Shown here: piece after piece, positions 46,957 through 55,245 of the stretch
How positions within the stretch are numbered: the stretch's first letter is position 1
How the letters are laid out: each line of letters starts with the position of its first letter
NCBI RefSeq assembly: GCF_016650815.1
Contig: NZ_JAEKEZ010000010.1
Location: 62,001-126,000, forward strand
Origin: Pseudomonas sp. TH31
GTDB taxonomy: Bacteria > Pseudomonadota > Gammaproteobacteria > Pseudomonadales > Pseudomonadaceae
Reading direction: 5' to 3'
DNA: 64,000 bases
Translations under genes and position numbers: made by a program
The notes under the pieces: model-generated
What the model was told of the DNA's origin: nothing
Databases searched by the model: none
Seen by the model: the letters and a program-made list of their open reading frames with translations, nothing else

Positions 46957-48351
46957 ATGAAGCCGCCATTGAGTCTGTTGACCCTCTGCCTGCTGCTCGG
47001 TGCATGCGCCAGCCCTGGCCCGCTCCCGGACAGCAGCCTCGTTCCACCCGCCACCTGGCAATCCCCGCACCGCGAAAGCGCCGTGCACAGCAATGCGCAA
47101 TGGTGGACCCGGTTTGGCAGCCCGTCACTGGATCGCCTGATCGAACAGGCGCGGGCCGGCAGTTTCGACCTGGCGGCGGCGGTCGCCCGAGTGCGTCAGG
47201 CCCAGGCCGGCACGGTGATTGCCGGCGGTTCGTTGCTGCCGCAGGTCTCGGCTGGAGCCAACGCCAACCGTCAGAAACTGCTGCACGGCAAGGGCTACAG
47301 CCAGCTCGATGCCGACAGCAGTAACAACGCGGTGGACTACTTCGACGCCAACCTCAGTGCCACTTACGAAATCGACTTCTGGGGCGCTAAACGCGCGTCC
47401 CGCGACAGTGCACAGTTCGGGCTGAAGGCCAGCGAGTTCGATCAAGCCACCGTGGAACTGACCTTGCTCAGCGCCGTAGCCAACCGCTATGCGCAGACCC
47501 TATCGCTGCGCGAACAAGGACGAATTGCCGAACTTAACCTGGCCAATGCCCAGAGCGTTTTGAAACGGGTGCAAACCCGCTTTGATGCAGGTTCTGCCAC
47601 CGCGCTGGAACTGGCCCAACAGAAAAGCCTGGTCGCGGCGCAGCAACGGCAATTGCCGGCGGTGCAGCAACAAGCCCAGGAGGCGCTGATCAGCCTCGCG
47701 GCCCTCCTCGGACGACCGATTCAACAACTGGTGCCCATCGACGAATCCTTCGATCACTTGCAGTGGCCGGTCATTGGCACAGGCGTGCCCAGTGAATTGC
47801 TGGCCCGCCGCCCGGACATTGCCCGCGCCGAAGCGCAACTGGCCGCCGCCCAGGCCGACGTCACCGTAGCCCGCGCCGCCATGCTGCCGGCCGTGACCCT
47901 CAGCGCCAGCCTCGGCTCCGGGGCGAACAGTGCCGGCGATATCATGCGCAGCCCGTTCTACAACCTCACCGCGGGCCTGCTGGCGCCAATCTTCAACAAC
48001 GGCCGCCTCGGCGCCGAACGCGACAAAGCCACGGCGCGCCAGCAAGAACTGCTGGAGATCTATCGCGGGGCCATCATCAACGGTTTGACCGACGTCGAAA
48101 AAGCCCTGAACAGCATTCGCGGGCTGGACGAACAACGCCAGTGGCAACGCGAAGAACTGAGCCAGGCGCAGACCGCGTTCAACATTGCCCAAAGCCGTTA
48201 TCAGGCAGGCGCTGAAGATTTGCTAACGGTGCTGGAGACCCAGCGCACGCTGTATGCGGCGCAGGATATGAATGTGCAGCTGAAACTGGCGCGAGTGCAG
48301 GCCAGCGTGGCGTTGTACAAGGCGCTGGGTGGCGGGTGGCAAGCGATGTGA
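46957..48351 (+). CDS. opmQ: OpmQ, outer-membrane channel of the pyoverdine efflux pump
   Basis: 464 aa TolC/OprM-type lipoprotein from ATG 46957. Lipobox LLLGACASPG, then two repeats of the outer-membrane factor fold: SLDRLIEQARAGSFDLAAAVARVRQAQAG, ATYEIDFWGAKRASRDSAQFGL, TRFDAGSATALELAQQKSLVAAQQRQLP, LLARRPDIARAEAQLAAAQADVTVARAAMLPAVTLSASLG. Completes the PvdR-PvdT-OpmQ tripartite pump. Confidence 0.94.
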   Translation: MKPPLSLLTLCLLLGACASPGPLPDSSLVPPATWQSPHRESAVHSNAQWWTRFGSPSLDRLIEQARAGSFDLAAAVARVRQAQAGTVIAGGSLLPQVSAGANANRQKLLHGKGYSQLDADSSNNAVDYFDANLSATYEIDFWGAKRASRDSAQFGLKASEFDQATVELTLLSAVANRYAQTLSLREQGRIAELNLANAQSVLKRVQTRFDAGSATALELAQQKSLVAAQQRQLPAVQQQAQEALISLAALLGRPIQQLVPIDESFDHLQWPVIGTGVPSELLARRPDIARAEAQLAAAQADVTVARAAMLPAVTLSASLGSGANSAGDIMRSPFYNLTAGLLAPIFNNGRLGAERDKATARQQELLEIYRGAIINGLTDVEKALNSIRGLDEQRQWQREELSQAQTAFNIAQSRYQAGAEDLLTVLETQRTLYAAQDMNVQLKLARVQASVALYKALGGGWQAM

Positions 48352-48444
48352 TGGCGGTGAGTGTTCGGACGCCTTCGCGAGCAGGCTCGCTCCCACACTG
48401 GATCTATGGCGAACACATTATTTGTGAACGCTGAAGACCCCCTG

Positions 48445-49389
48445 TGGGAGCGGGTTTGCTCGCGAAGGCGGTCTGACCGTCGACTGAGAAGGTGAATGTG
48501 AAGGCCTCTTCGCGAGCAAGCCCGCTCCCACGGTTGATGTTCAGTGGCCGCAGAGTTTGCGTACGACTTAGATCCAGTATGGGAGCGGGTTTGCTCGCGA
48601 AGGCGGTCTGACCGTCGACTGAGAAGGTGAATGTGAAGGCCTCTTCGCGAACAAGCCCGCTCCCACAGTTGATGTTCAGTGGCCGCAGAGTTTGCGTACG
48701 ACTTAGATCCAGTGTGGGAGCGGGCTTGCTCGCGAATGCGGTCTGACCGTCGACTGAGAAGGTGAATGTGAAGGCCTCTTCGCGAGCAAGCCCGCTCCCA
48801 CAGTTGATGTTCAGTGGCCGCAGAGTTTGCGTACGACTTAGATCCAGTGTGGGAGCGGGCTTGCTCGCGAATGCGGTCTGACCGTCGACTGAGAAGGTGA
48901 ATGTGAAGGCCTCTTCGCGAACAAGCCCGCTCCCACAGTTGATGTTCAGTGGCCGCAGAGTTTGCGTACGACTTAGATCCAGTGTGGGAGCGGGTTTGCT
49001 CGCGAAGGCGGTCTGACCGTCGACTGAGAAGGTGAATGTGAAGGCCTCTTCGCGAGCAAGCCCGCTCCCACGGTTGATGTTCAGTGGCCGCAGAGTTTGC
49101 GTACGACTTAGATCCAGTGTGGGAGCGGGCTTGCTCGCGAAGGTGGTCTGACCGTCGACTGAGAAGGTGAATGTGAAGGCCTCTTCGCGAACAAGCCCGC
49201 TCCCACGGTTGATGTTCAGTGGCCGCAGAGTTTGCGTACGACTTAGATCCAGTGTGGGAGCGGGTTTGCTCGCGAAGGCGGTCTGACCGTCGACTGAGAA
49301 GGTGAATGTGAAGGCCTCTTCGCGAACAAGCCCGCTCCCACAGTTGATGTTCAGTGGCCGCAGAGTTTGCGTACGACTTAGATCCAGTG
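48445..49389. repeat. tandem array of seven exact 135-base units, each holding a REPIN
   Basis: Units begin with TGGGAGCGGG at 48445, 48580, 48715, 48850, 48985, 49120 and 49255, and an eighth partial copy starts at 49390. Spacing is exactly 135 each time. Every unit carries facing REP arms (TGGGAGCGGGTTTGCTCGCG and CGCGAGCAAGCCCGCTCCCA, with small variants such as GAGCAAG/GAACAAG and TTTGCT/CTTGCT) plus a constant spacer (GGCCGCAGAGTTTGCGTACG). A lone REP arm lies at 48370-48398. The array fills the whole gap between opmQ and pvdP. Because 135 is a multiple of three, an open frame runs through it on the minus strand, but I do not regard it as a gene. Confidence 0.93.
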
Positions 49390-49428
49390 TGGGAGTGAGC
49401 CTGCTCGCGATGAACGATGACGCGGTAC

Positions 49429-51048
49429 TCAGGCCTGGCGTTCTTTGGCCTTCAAATTCCGCGCATACCACGGCCGTTTCGGCACGCGGCGGAACAGGTC
49501 GGCGAGTTTCTTTTCGTCGCTGGCAAAGGTAATGCGCAGCGCCAGCTTCATGGTTTCCGGGTCCATTTCCACTGATTTTCCGACCTGCAATCCCGGCGTG
49601 GTGCTGCAACCATGAGTCACCGGACCGAGCCACGGGTCATCGACTTCAACCCAGCGCCCAGGCGCAAACCAGTGCACACCGTTGACTTCCAGCCGGCCGA
49701 CTTCACCCGGATGGAAGCGCTCATGGGCGCGAAACCAGTCTTCGACGCGGTCGTCGATCCAGCCATGAAAGTGCCAGAACACCGGGTTCACGTGGGACGA
49801 AAACGGATCGCCGAGGAAGTCGTTTTCCGGGGCAAACCAACGCGCCGCAAAGTCGTCGAGGTCACGGGCGAGTGGCACCGGTTGACCATTCGAAGGGTCA
49901 CGCGGCACTGACGCCCAGCGCATGTGCAGCCAGTCGTGCAGCCCCAGCTCCACTTCGGAACCGAACTGGCCAAGGGTCAGCGTCGACAGGTATTGCGGGT
50001 CGCGGTACCGGGATTCCCAGACCTGGAAGTTGCTTTGATACGTCTCGGCGGTCTTGAGGTCGGCGACCCACTGGGTGTATTCGTCATCACCTTCGGCCAG
50101 CCAGGTCGGCGGCAGCGACGTACCGTCGTGGTTGTCGAAGTAACGGGCGAAACCGGGGCGATCACGGATAAGCTCCGGTTGTGGCAACGGAAAGTACTGC
50201 CAGGACGGCAAGTCCTGCATCGAGCGTGCAGTGCCGAGCATGTGCCGGTGCATGAAGAAGAAGTCGATCCCGGAACCGTTGCGATCCTTGCGTGCGCCTC
50301 GGGCATCGCGCTCGCTGTCCCAGGGGCCCGGCTGCCAGCCGATGCCGCGCAGGGCATCGCGCTTTTCGTCGGGCAGGGTGTGCCATTTGTCCCGGGACGC
50401 GTGCCAGAGCTGGTGAAACAACCGATGTTCCGGCGACACCAGCCAGGCCAATAACATCGGGGTCAACCCGGTGCGCTCGCGGGCTTCGGGGAAAACCCGC
50501 TTGACCGCGAGGAAGCGATTGTCCTGCATCGGCAGGGCCAACGGCCGGTCCAGGCGCAGCACCCGACCACTGAGGCTGCCAATGCCGGCATTGCCAAACG
50601 CGGCCCAGACTTCATCCAGGTCCATGTTGAATTGGTAATCGGTGGTGCCGTTGACGCCAACCAGTCGCCAGCTCAACTGCGCAGCATTGGCATCGGCCAG
50701 GTCGCCGACGATTCGATAGCGCGGCACGTCGCTGGTGCGCAAACGCTCGGCCGTGTCGAGAAACCCGGTGACACCACGGCCCTTGTGGCCAATGTCGAGA
50801 AACACTTCGAGCCCGTCCCGTGGCAAGCCGTCGAGGCCGGCATCGCGACCGTCAAAACGAATCGTCCAGACCCCACGCAAGGCATCCGCCAGGCGCTGGC
50901 CGGCGACATCTGCCACATCGAACGACGCTTCACCGGGAGTCATCGTCGGGTCCGGCTTCGTCCATTCGCGATGCCCATAAAAAGCTGCAGGCACGGCCGC
51001 GCCGGTCAGCGCCAGGCCCGCCATGAACCATCGTCGAGAAATCGTCAT
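49429..51048 (-). CDS. pvdP: PvdP, tyrosinase required for pyoverdine chromophore maturation
   Basis: 539 aa from ATG 51048 (after GGTAGGG). Twin-arginine signal ISRRWFMAGLALTGAAVPAAFYG, so it acts in the periplasm, where it oxidises ferribactin during chromophore formation. Copper-ligand histidines: EHRLFHQLWHASRDKWH, FFFMHRHMLGTARSM, GLHDWLHMRW and the CuB-type motif HVNPVFWHFHGWIDDRVEDW. Divergent from pvdM; candidate PvdS promoter at 51095-51118. Confidence 0.94.
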   Translation of the reverse strand: MTISRRWFMAGLALTGAAVPAAFYGHREWTKPDPTMTPGEASFDVADVAGQRLADALRGVWTIRFDGRDAGLDGLPRDGLEVFLDIGHKGRGVTGFLDTAERLRTSDVPRYRIVGDLADANAAQLSWRLVGVNGTTDYQFNMDLDEVWAAFGNAGIGSLSGRVLRLDRPLALPMQDNRFLAVKRVFPEARERTGLTPMLLAWLVSPEHRLFHQLWHASRDKWHTLPDEKRDALRGIGWQPGPWDSERDARGARKDRNGSGIDFFFMHRHMLGTARSMQDLPSWQYFPLPQPELIRDRPGFARYFDNHDGTSLPPTWLAEGDDEYTQWVADLKTAETYQSNFQVWESRYRDPQYLSTLTLGQFGSEVELGLHDWLHMRWASVPRDPSNGQPVPLARDLDDFAARWFAPENDFLGDPFSSHVNPVFWHFHGWIDDRVEDWFRAHERFHPGEVGRLEVNGVHWFAPGRWVEVDDPWLGPVTHGCSTTPGLQVGKSVEMDPETMKLALRITFASDEKKLADLFRRVPKRPWYARNLKAKERQA

Positions 51049-51094
51049 TGCCCTACCTGTGTCAGCCATGAAAGCAGGCTTTATCCAAGCTAGG

Positions 51095-51118
51095 ACGTTC
51101 ATCCCCGGCACAAATTTA
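51095..51118 (-). promoter_or_regulatory. candidate PvdS-dependent promoter (IS box) of pvdP
   Basis: On the minus strand TAAAT (51114-51118) and CGT (51095-51097) with exactly 16 bases between, 47 bases upstream of the pvdP start codon. Confidence 0.7.
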
Positions 51119-51127
51119 TGCTGTTCC

Positions 51128-51208
51128 CGAAAAGATCGCAGCCTTCGGCAGCTCCTACAAGGGTATGCGCTCCAAAGCAGGCGCTGCCGAAGGCTGCGAT
51201 CTTTTCGG
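51128..51208. repeat. REP pair between the pvdP and pvdM promoters
   Basis: Arms CCGAAAAGATCGCAGCCTTC... and ...GAAGGCTGCGATCTTTTCGG, extending to about 25 matching bases, separated by about 28 bases. It lies exactly between the two divergent candidate PvdS promoters. Confidence 0.85.
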
Positions 51209-51215
51209 CGACACC

Positions 51216-51239
51216 TAAATTCCTCTGCCGATCACTCGT
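51216..51239 (+). promoter_or_regulatory. candidate PvdS-dependent promoter (IS box) of pvdMNO
   Basis: CTAAAT (TAAAT 51216-51220) and CGT (51237-51239) with exactly 16 bases between, about 60 bases upstream of the pvdM start codon. Confidence 0.7.
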
Positions 51240-51301
51240 TCTTCCCAGATAGCAAAGGCCCCTGCGCCTGCACCGGGGCGGCGAACCTGACTGAGATGGC
51301 A

Positions 51302-52672
51302 ATGACAAAACCACGTTCGAAAAAGGCTCTTTACATCGGCCTGCCGCTGGCCCTGGCGATCAGTGCCGGTGCAGGTTTTGCGGTTTGGGATCACTGGTTC
51401 AAAGACAACCCCGGTTACCCGCTCAAGGTGCTTCAGCAGGCCGATGAACTCCATGAGCGGATGCTCTCGTTTGACAGCCACATCACCGTGCCGCAGGAAT
51501 TTGGCACCACCGGCAACGAAATCGACAAGGATGGCAGCGGCCAGTTCGACCTGGTCAAGGCCAATCGCGGACGCCTGTCCGGCGCAGCCCTGACAATCTT
51601 CGGCTGGCCGGAACTGTGGAACGGCCCCAACGCGCCGCACAAACCCACCGCCGGGTTCGTCGCCGAAGCGCGTAACCAGCAAGAGATCCGCTACAAGATC
51701 ATCTCCGGCATGGTCCGCGACTTCCCCAATCAAGTCGCCATCGCCTACAGCCCGGCCGATTTCCGGCGCCTGCACGGCGAAGGCAAGTTCGCGATCTTCA
51801 TCAGCATGCTCAATGCCTACCCGCTGGGCCACGACCTGAACCTGCTGGACCTGTGGGCCGCCCGCGGCATGCGTATGTTCGGCTTCAGTTACGTGGGCAA
51901 CAACGACTGGGCCGACTCCTCGCGCCCGCTGCCGTTCTTCAATGATTCGCCGGATGCGTTGGACGGTTTGTCGGACATCGGCAAGCAAGCCGTGCAGCGC
52001 TTGAACGACCTCGGCGTGATCATCGACGTCTCGCAGATGTCGACCAAAGCCCTGGAGCAAGTCGCGCAATTGAGCCGCACACCGCTGGTGGCCTCGCACT
52101 CGGCGCCACGGGCGATGGTCGATATTCCACGCAACCTCAGCGACAAGGAATTGCAGCTGATCAAGAACAGCGGCGGCGTGGTGCAAATCGTTGGCTTCTC
52201 CCAGTACTTGCGACCGCTGAGCCAACTGACCCAGGACAAGCTCAACACCCTGCGCGCCCGCTTCGACCTGCCGCCACTGCCTAACCTCGCCTACGCCTTG
52301 ATGCCGGGCGACCCGATCATCGCCGCGTGGTCCGAGCAGAAGTTCGGCGAATACGCCGGTCAGCTCTACGCGATCCTCGACGAAGAACCGAAGGCCAGCC
52401 TCAAGGACCTGGGCGACGCCATCGAATACACCGTGCGCAAGATCGGCATCGACCACGTCGGCATCAGCTCCGATTTCAACGAGGGCGGCGGCGTCAAAGG
52501 TTGGGAGAACGTCGGCGAAATCCGCAACGTCACCGCCGAGCTGCTGTCGCGCGGTTACTCCGAGGCCGACATTGCCAAACTCTGGGGCGGCAACTTCCTG
52601 CGGGTCTGGGATCAGGTGGAAAAAGCCGCCAAACCCGCCCTGATTTCAGCTCGGGATGCCAGCAAGCCATGA
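51302..52672 (+). CDS. pvdM: PvdM, dipeptidase-like pyoverdine maturation protein
   Basis: 456 aa from ATG 51302; GAG six bases upstream favours it over ATG 51296. N-terminal membrane/signal segment (ALYIGLPLALAISAGAGFAVW) and a renal-dipeptidase (M19)-like domain: RMLSFDSHITVPQEFGT in place of the usual DGHND metal motif, LGVIIDVSQMSTKALEQV, TPLVASHSAPRAMVD, and DHVGISSDFNEGGG. Periplasmic protein needed for PvdP-dependent tailoring of pyoverdine (family knowledge). Stop overlaps the pvdN start (ATGA). Confidence 0.94.
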   Translation: MTKPRSKKALYIGLPLALAISAGAGFAVWDHWFKDNPGYPLKVLQQADELHERMLSFDSHITVPQEFGTTGNEIDKDGSGQFDLVKANRGRLSGAALTIFGWPELWNGPNAPHKPTAGFVAEARNQQEIRYKIISGMVRDFPNQVAIAYSPADFRRLHGEGKFAIFISMLNAYPLGHDLNLLDLWAARGMRMFGFSYVGNNDWADSSRPLPFFNDSPDALDGLSDIGKQAVQRLNDLGVIIDVSQMSTKALEQVAQLSRTPLVASHSAPRAMVDIPRNLSDKELQLIKNSGGVVQIVGFSQYLRPLSQLTQDKLNTLRARFDLPPLPNLAYALMPGDPIIAAWSEQKFGEYAGQLYAILDEEPKASLKDLGDAIEYTVRKIGIDHVGISSDFNEGGGVKGWENVGEIRNVTAELLSRGYSEADIAKLWGGNFLRVWDQVEKAAKPALISARDASKP

Positions 52673-53949
52673 GTAATCGTCGAGACTTCCTCAAGCAGGC
52701 CGGGATTCTTGCGGCCGCATTGCCGCTGGGCGCGGGGCTGCAAAACGTCGCCAACGCCGCCAGCATCGCGCCGCTGCCACGGGACAAATGGGCGCAGTTG
52801 CGCCAGTTGTTCAATCAGGACCCGGACTGCCTGCACTTCTCCAATTTCCTGATCACCACCCACCCAAAACCGGTGCGTGATGCGATCGAGATGCACCGCG
52901 CCGCACTGGACAAAAATCCGGGGCTGGCGATGGATTGGGACCTGGGCGTTATCGAACAGCGCGAAGAGGACGTGCGGGTCTGGGCCGGTAAATACCTGCA
53001 AGCCGACCCGAAGCAAATCGCCCTGACCGGCAGCACCACCGAAGGCCTGGCGATGATTTACGGCGGTGTGCACGTGCGCCCCGATCAGGAAATCCTCACC
53101 ACCGTCCACGAACACTACGCGACCCACACCCTCCTCGAACTGCGCACGCAACGGGATGGCACCAAGGTGCGCAAGATCACGTTGTTCAAGGACCCGCAGA
53201 CCGTCACCCAGGAAGAAATCCTCGCGTCCATCGACCGCAGCATCAAACCGCAAACCCGGGTGCTCGGCATGACCTGGGTGCAATCGGGCAGCGGCGTGAA
53301 AACCCCGATCAGCGAGATCGGCGCCCTGGTGGACAAGCACAACCGTCATCGCAAAGACCAGGACCGAATCATCTACCTGGTCGACGGCGTGCACGGCTTC
53401 GGGGTCGATGACCTGGGCTTCCCGGCGATGAACTGCGACTTCTTTATTGCCGGCACCCACAAATGGATGTTCGGCCCGCGCGGCACCGGCATCGTGTGCA
53501 GCCGTAGCACCGAGGTCAAATACGTCACGCCGATCATCCCGACCTTCTCCGAAGCCGAGCATTTCTCCACCACCATGACCCCCGGCGGTTATCACGCCTT
53601 CGAACACCGCTGGGCGCTGAACGAAGCCTTCAAGTTGCACTTGCAACTGGGCAAGGCCGAGGTTCAGGGGCGCATCCATGCGCTGAACAGCTACTTGAAA
53701 AAACGCCTGCAGGCGCGGCCGCAGATCGAACTGGTCACGCCGCTGAGCCCCGAACTGTCAGCCGGTTTCACCTTCTTCCGGGTCAAGGGCAGGGACAGCG
53801 ACAAAATCGCCGCCTACCTGATGGCCAACCGCGTGATTTGCGATGCCGTCGAACGCGACGTCGGGCCGGTGATCCGCACCGCACCGGGCCTGCTCAACAC
53901 CGAAGCGCAAATCGACCAATTGCTCGCCGTGCTCGACAAAACCCTTTGA
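52669..53949 (+). CDS. pvdN: PvdN, PLP-dependent periplasmic pyoverdine side-chain enzyme
   Basis: 426 aa. ATG 52669 overlaps the pvdM stop. Twin-arginine signal NRRDFLKQAGILAAALPLGAG, then a fold-type I aminotransferase (class V, isopenicillin-epimerase-like) domain: ALTGSTTEGLAMIYGGV, IIYLVDGVHGFGVDDLG and the PLP lysine in FFIAGTHKWMFGPRGTGIV. PvdN converts the chromophore-bound glutamate to the succinamide form in known pseudomonads. Confidence 0.94.
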   Translation: MSNRRDFLKQAGILAAALPLGAGLQNVANAASIAPLPRDKWAQLRQLFNQDPDCLHFSNFLITTHPKPVRDAIEMHRAALDKNPGLAMDWDLGVIEQREEDVRVWAGKYLQADPKQIALTGSTTEGLAMIYGGVHVRPDQEILTTVHEHYATHTLLELRTQRDGTKVRKITLFKDPQTVTQEEILASIDRSIKPQTRVLGMTWVQSGSGVKTPISEIGALVDKHNRHRKDQDRIIYLVDGVHGFGVDDLGFPAMNCDFFIAGTHKWMFGPRGTGIVCSRSTEVKYVTPIIPTFSEAEHFSTTMTPGGYHAFEHRWALNEAFKLHLQLGKAEVQGRIHALNSYLKKRLQARPQIELVTPLSPELSAGFTFFRVKGRDSDKIAAYLMANRVICDAVERDVGPVIRTAPGLLNTEAQIDQLLAVLDKTL

Positions 53950-53984
53950 CCCCAGACGCTGCCTTTTACCCTTTATCGAGATCA

Positions 53985-54875
53985 ATGATGAACAGTGACC
54001 TGCGTAGTTTTTCCTTGAAGGCACGCCCGGCCCTGCTGTTGGCCGCCCTGGCTGCCAGTCTGCTGCCGGGCGCTGCCCAGGCCGCCGCTTCGGCGCAACC
54101 GGGCAAGGTGTTCAAGGACTGCAAGGACTGCCCGGAAATGGTCGTGCTGCCCACCGGCACTTTCACCATGGGCACACCGGAAGATGAAGTCGGCCGCGAA
54201 CCCGATGAAGGCCCGCTACACCCGGTGACCTTCGCCAAGCCTGTGGCGATCAGCCGCTTCCAGGTGTTGAAAGGCGAATGGGACGCCTACCTCCACGACA
54301 CTGGCTACGTGATGCCCGATGGCGACACCCGCCCTGGCCGTGAATGCAAGACTGGCATCCCGCGCTACGAATACACCGCCAAACACCCGGCCGTGTGCAT
54401 GGACTTCCCCGAGGCCAACGCCTACGTGGCGTGGCTGTCGAAGAAAACCGGGCAGAATTATCGACTGGTCAGCGAGTCCCTTCGCGAGTACGCGGCCCGT
54501 GGCGGCACCAGCGGTCCCTTCCCCTTCCCGTTCGATGAAGGCAAGGAATACAGCATCGCCAAGCACGCCAACACCTACGGCGCGGCGGACGGCTACAACT
54601 TCACCTCGCCGGCCGGCAGCTTCCCGCCCAACGCCTTTGGCGTGTACGACATGCACGGCAACGTCTACGAATGGACCGCCGATTGCTTCAACGATGACTA
54701 CGTCGGCGCCCCGAGCGACGGCAGTGCCTGGCTGACCGGTAAATGCGAGTTCCGGCGCATGCGCGGTAACGACTGGAGCGAAGCGCCGGTGTTCTCGCGC
54801 TCCGGCAACCGCAACGCCACCTCCCCGGATGACCGCGGCGACTGGCTGGGCTTTCGCGTCGCCCGGGACCTTTAA
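53985..54875 (+). CDS. pvdO: PvdO, formylglycine-generating-enzyme-like pyoverdine maturation protein
   Basis: 296 aa from ATG 53985 (ATG 53988 is the alternative). Signal peptide (LLLAALAASLLPGAAQAAA), then an FGE-sulfatase domain: VVLPTGTFTMGTPEDEVGREPDEGPLHPVTFAKPVAISRFQV, YVAWLSKKTGQNYRLVSESLREYAARGG, FGVYDMHGNVYEWTADCF, RRMRGNDWSE and GFRVARDL. Periplasmic; takes part in the final oxidation of the chromophore (family knowledge). Third gene of pvdMNO. Confidence 0.94.
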   Translation: MMNSDLRSFSLKARPALLLAALAASLLPGAAQAAASAQPGKVFKDCKDCPEMVVLPTGTFTMGTPEDEVGREPDEGPLHPVTFAKPVAISRFQVLKGEWDAYLHDTGYVMPDGDTRPGRECKTGIPRYEYTAKHPAVCMDFPEANAYVAWLSKKTGQNYRLVSESLREYAARGGTSGPFPFPFDEGKEYSIAKHANTYGAADGYNFTSPAGSFPPNAFGVYDMHGNVYEWTADCFNDDYVGAPSDGSAWLTGKCEFRRMRGNDWSEAPVFSRSGNRNATSPDDRGDWLGFRVARDL

Positions 54876-54885
54876 GGCTTTTAAA

Positions 54886-54991
54886 TGTGGGAGCGGGCTT
54901 GCTCGCGAAGGGGCCGTCACGTCCACCTTCTATATTGACTGTCAGAGCGCTTTCGCGAGCAAGTCGAATCGTCGCACCGCCGCTCCCACAG
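54886..54991. repeat. REPIN with a short insertion in its right arm
   Basis: Left arm TGTGGGAGCGGGCTTGCTCG; the right arm begins TTCGCGAGCAAG (54953-54964), then a 16-17-base insertion (TCGAATCGTCGCACCG), then CCGCTCCCACAG. Located right after pvdO. Confidence 0.75.
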
Positions 54992-55034
54992 GGGATCTGT
55001 GTCGTACGCAAATTCTGCGACCACAGGGGATCTA

Positions 55035-55122
55035 ATGTGGGAGCGAGCCTGCTCGCGATGACGGACTGTCAGCCAACAGGATGCTGACTGACACGCCCAC
55101 TTCGCGAGCAGGCTCACTCCCA
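55035..55122. repeat. REPIN (GTGGGAGCGAGCCTGCTCGCGA type)
   Basis: Arms TGTGGGAGCGAGCCTGCTCG and CGAGCAGGCTCACTCCCAC. With the preceding REPIN and the IS box at 55162 it fills the 370-base gap between pvdO and pvdE. Confidence 0.83.
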
Positions 55123-55161
55123 CCTCCCATCGCCATGACTTGCAAGAGACCCGTGCACGGC

Positions 55162-55185
55162 TAAATCGCCGCCCACGGGTTTCGT
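55162..55185 (+). promoter_or_regulatory. candidate PvdS-dependent promoter (IS box) of pvdE
   Basis: CTAAAT (TAAAT 55162-55166) and CGT (55183-55185) with exactly 16 bases between, about 60 bases upstream of the pvdE start. It probably also serves the NRPS gene downstream. Confidence 0.7.
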
Positions 55186-55245
55186 CTTTTAAGCAGCCAA
55201 ACTCTTGAACCATTGCCCTCAGCGGCACTTGAAGCGGAAACCTCC

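Noticed and set aside
48445..49389. Possible CRISPR array, because of regular repeats.
   Set aside because: The whole 135-base unit, including the part between palindromes, is conserved. There are no unique spacers of 30-40 bases and no cas genes.
48404..49633. 409-aa open frame on the minus strand through the 135-base repeats, encoding 45-residue repeats.
   Set aside because: It exists because the repeat length is a multiple of three and lacks stops; it is made of REP arms, overlaps the 3' end of pvdP in another frame, and has no ribosome site or signal features.
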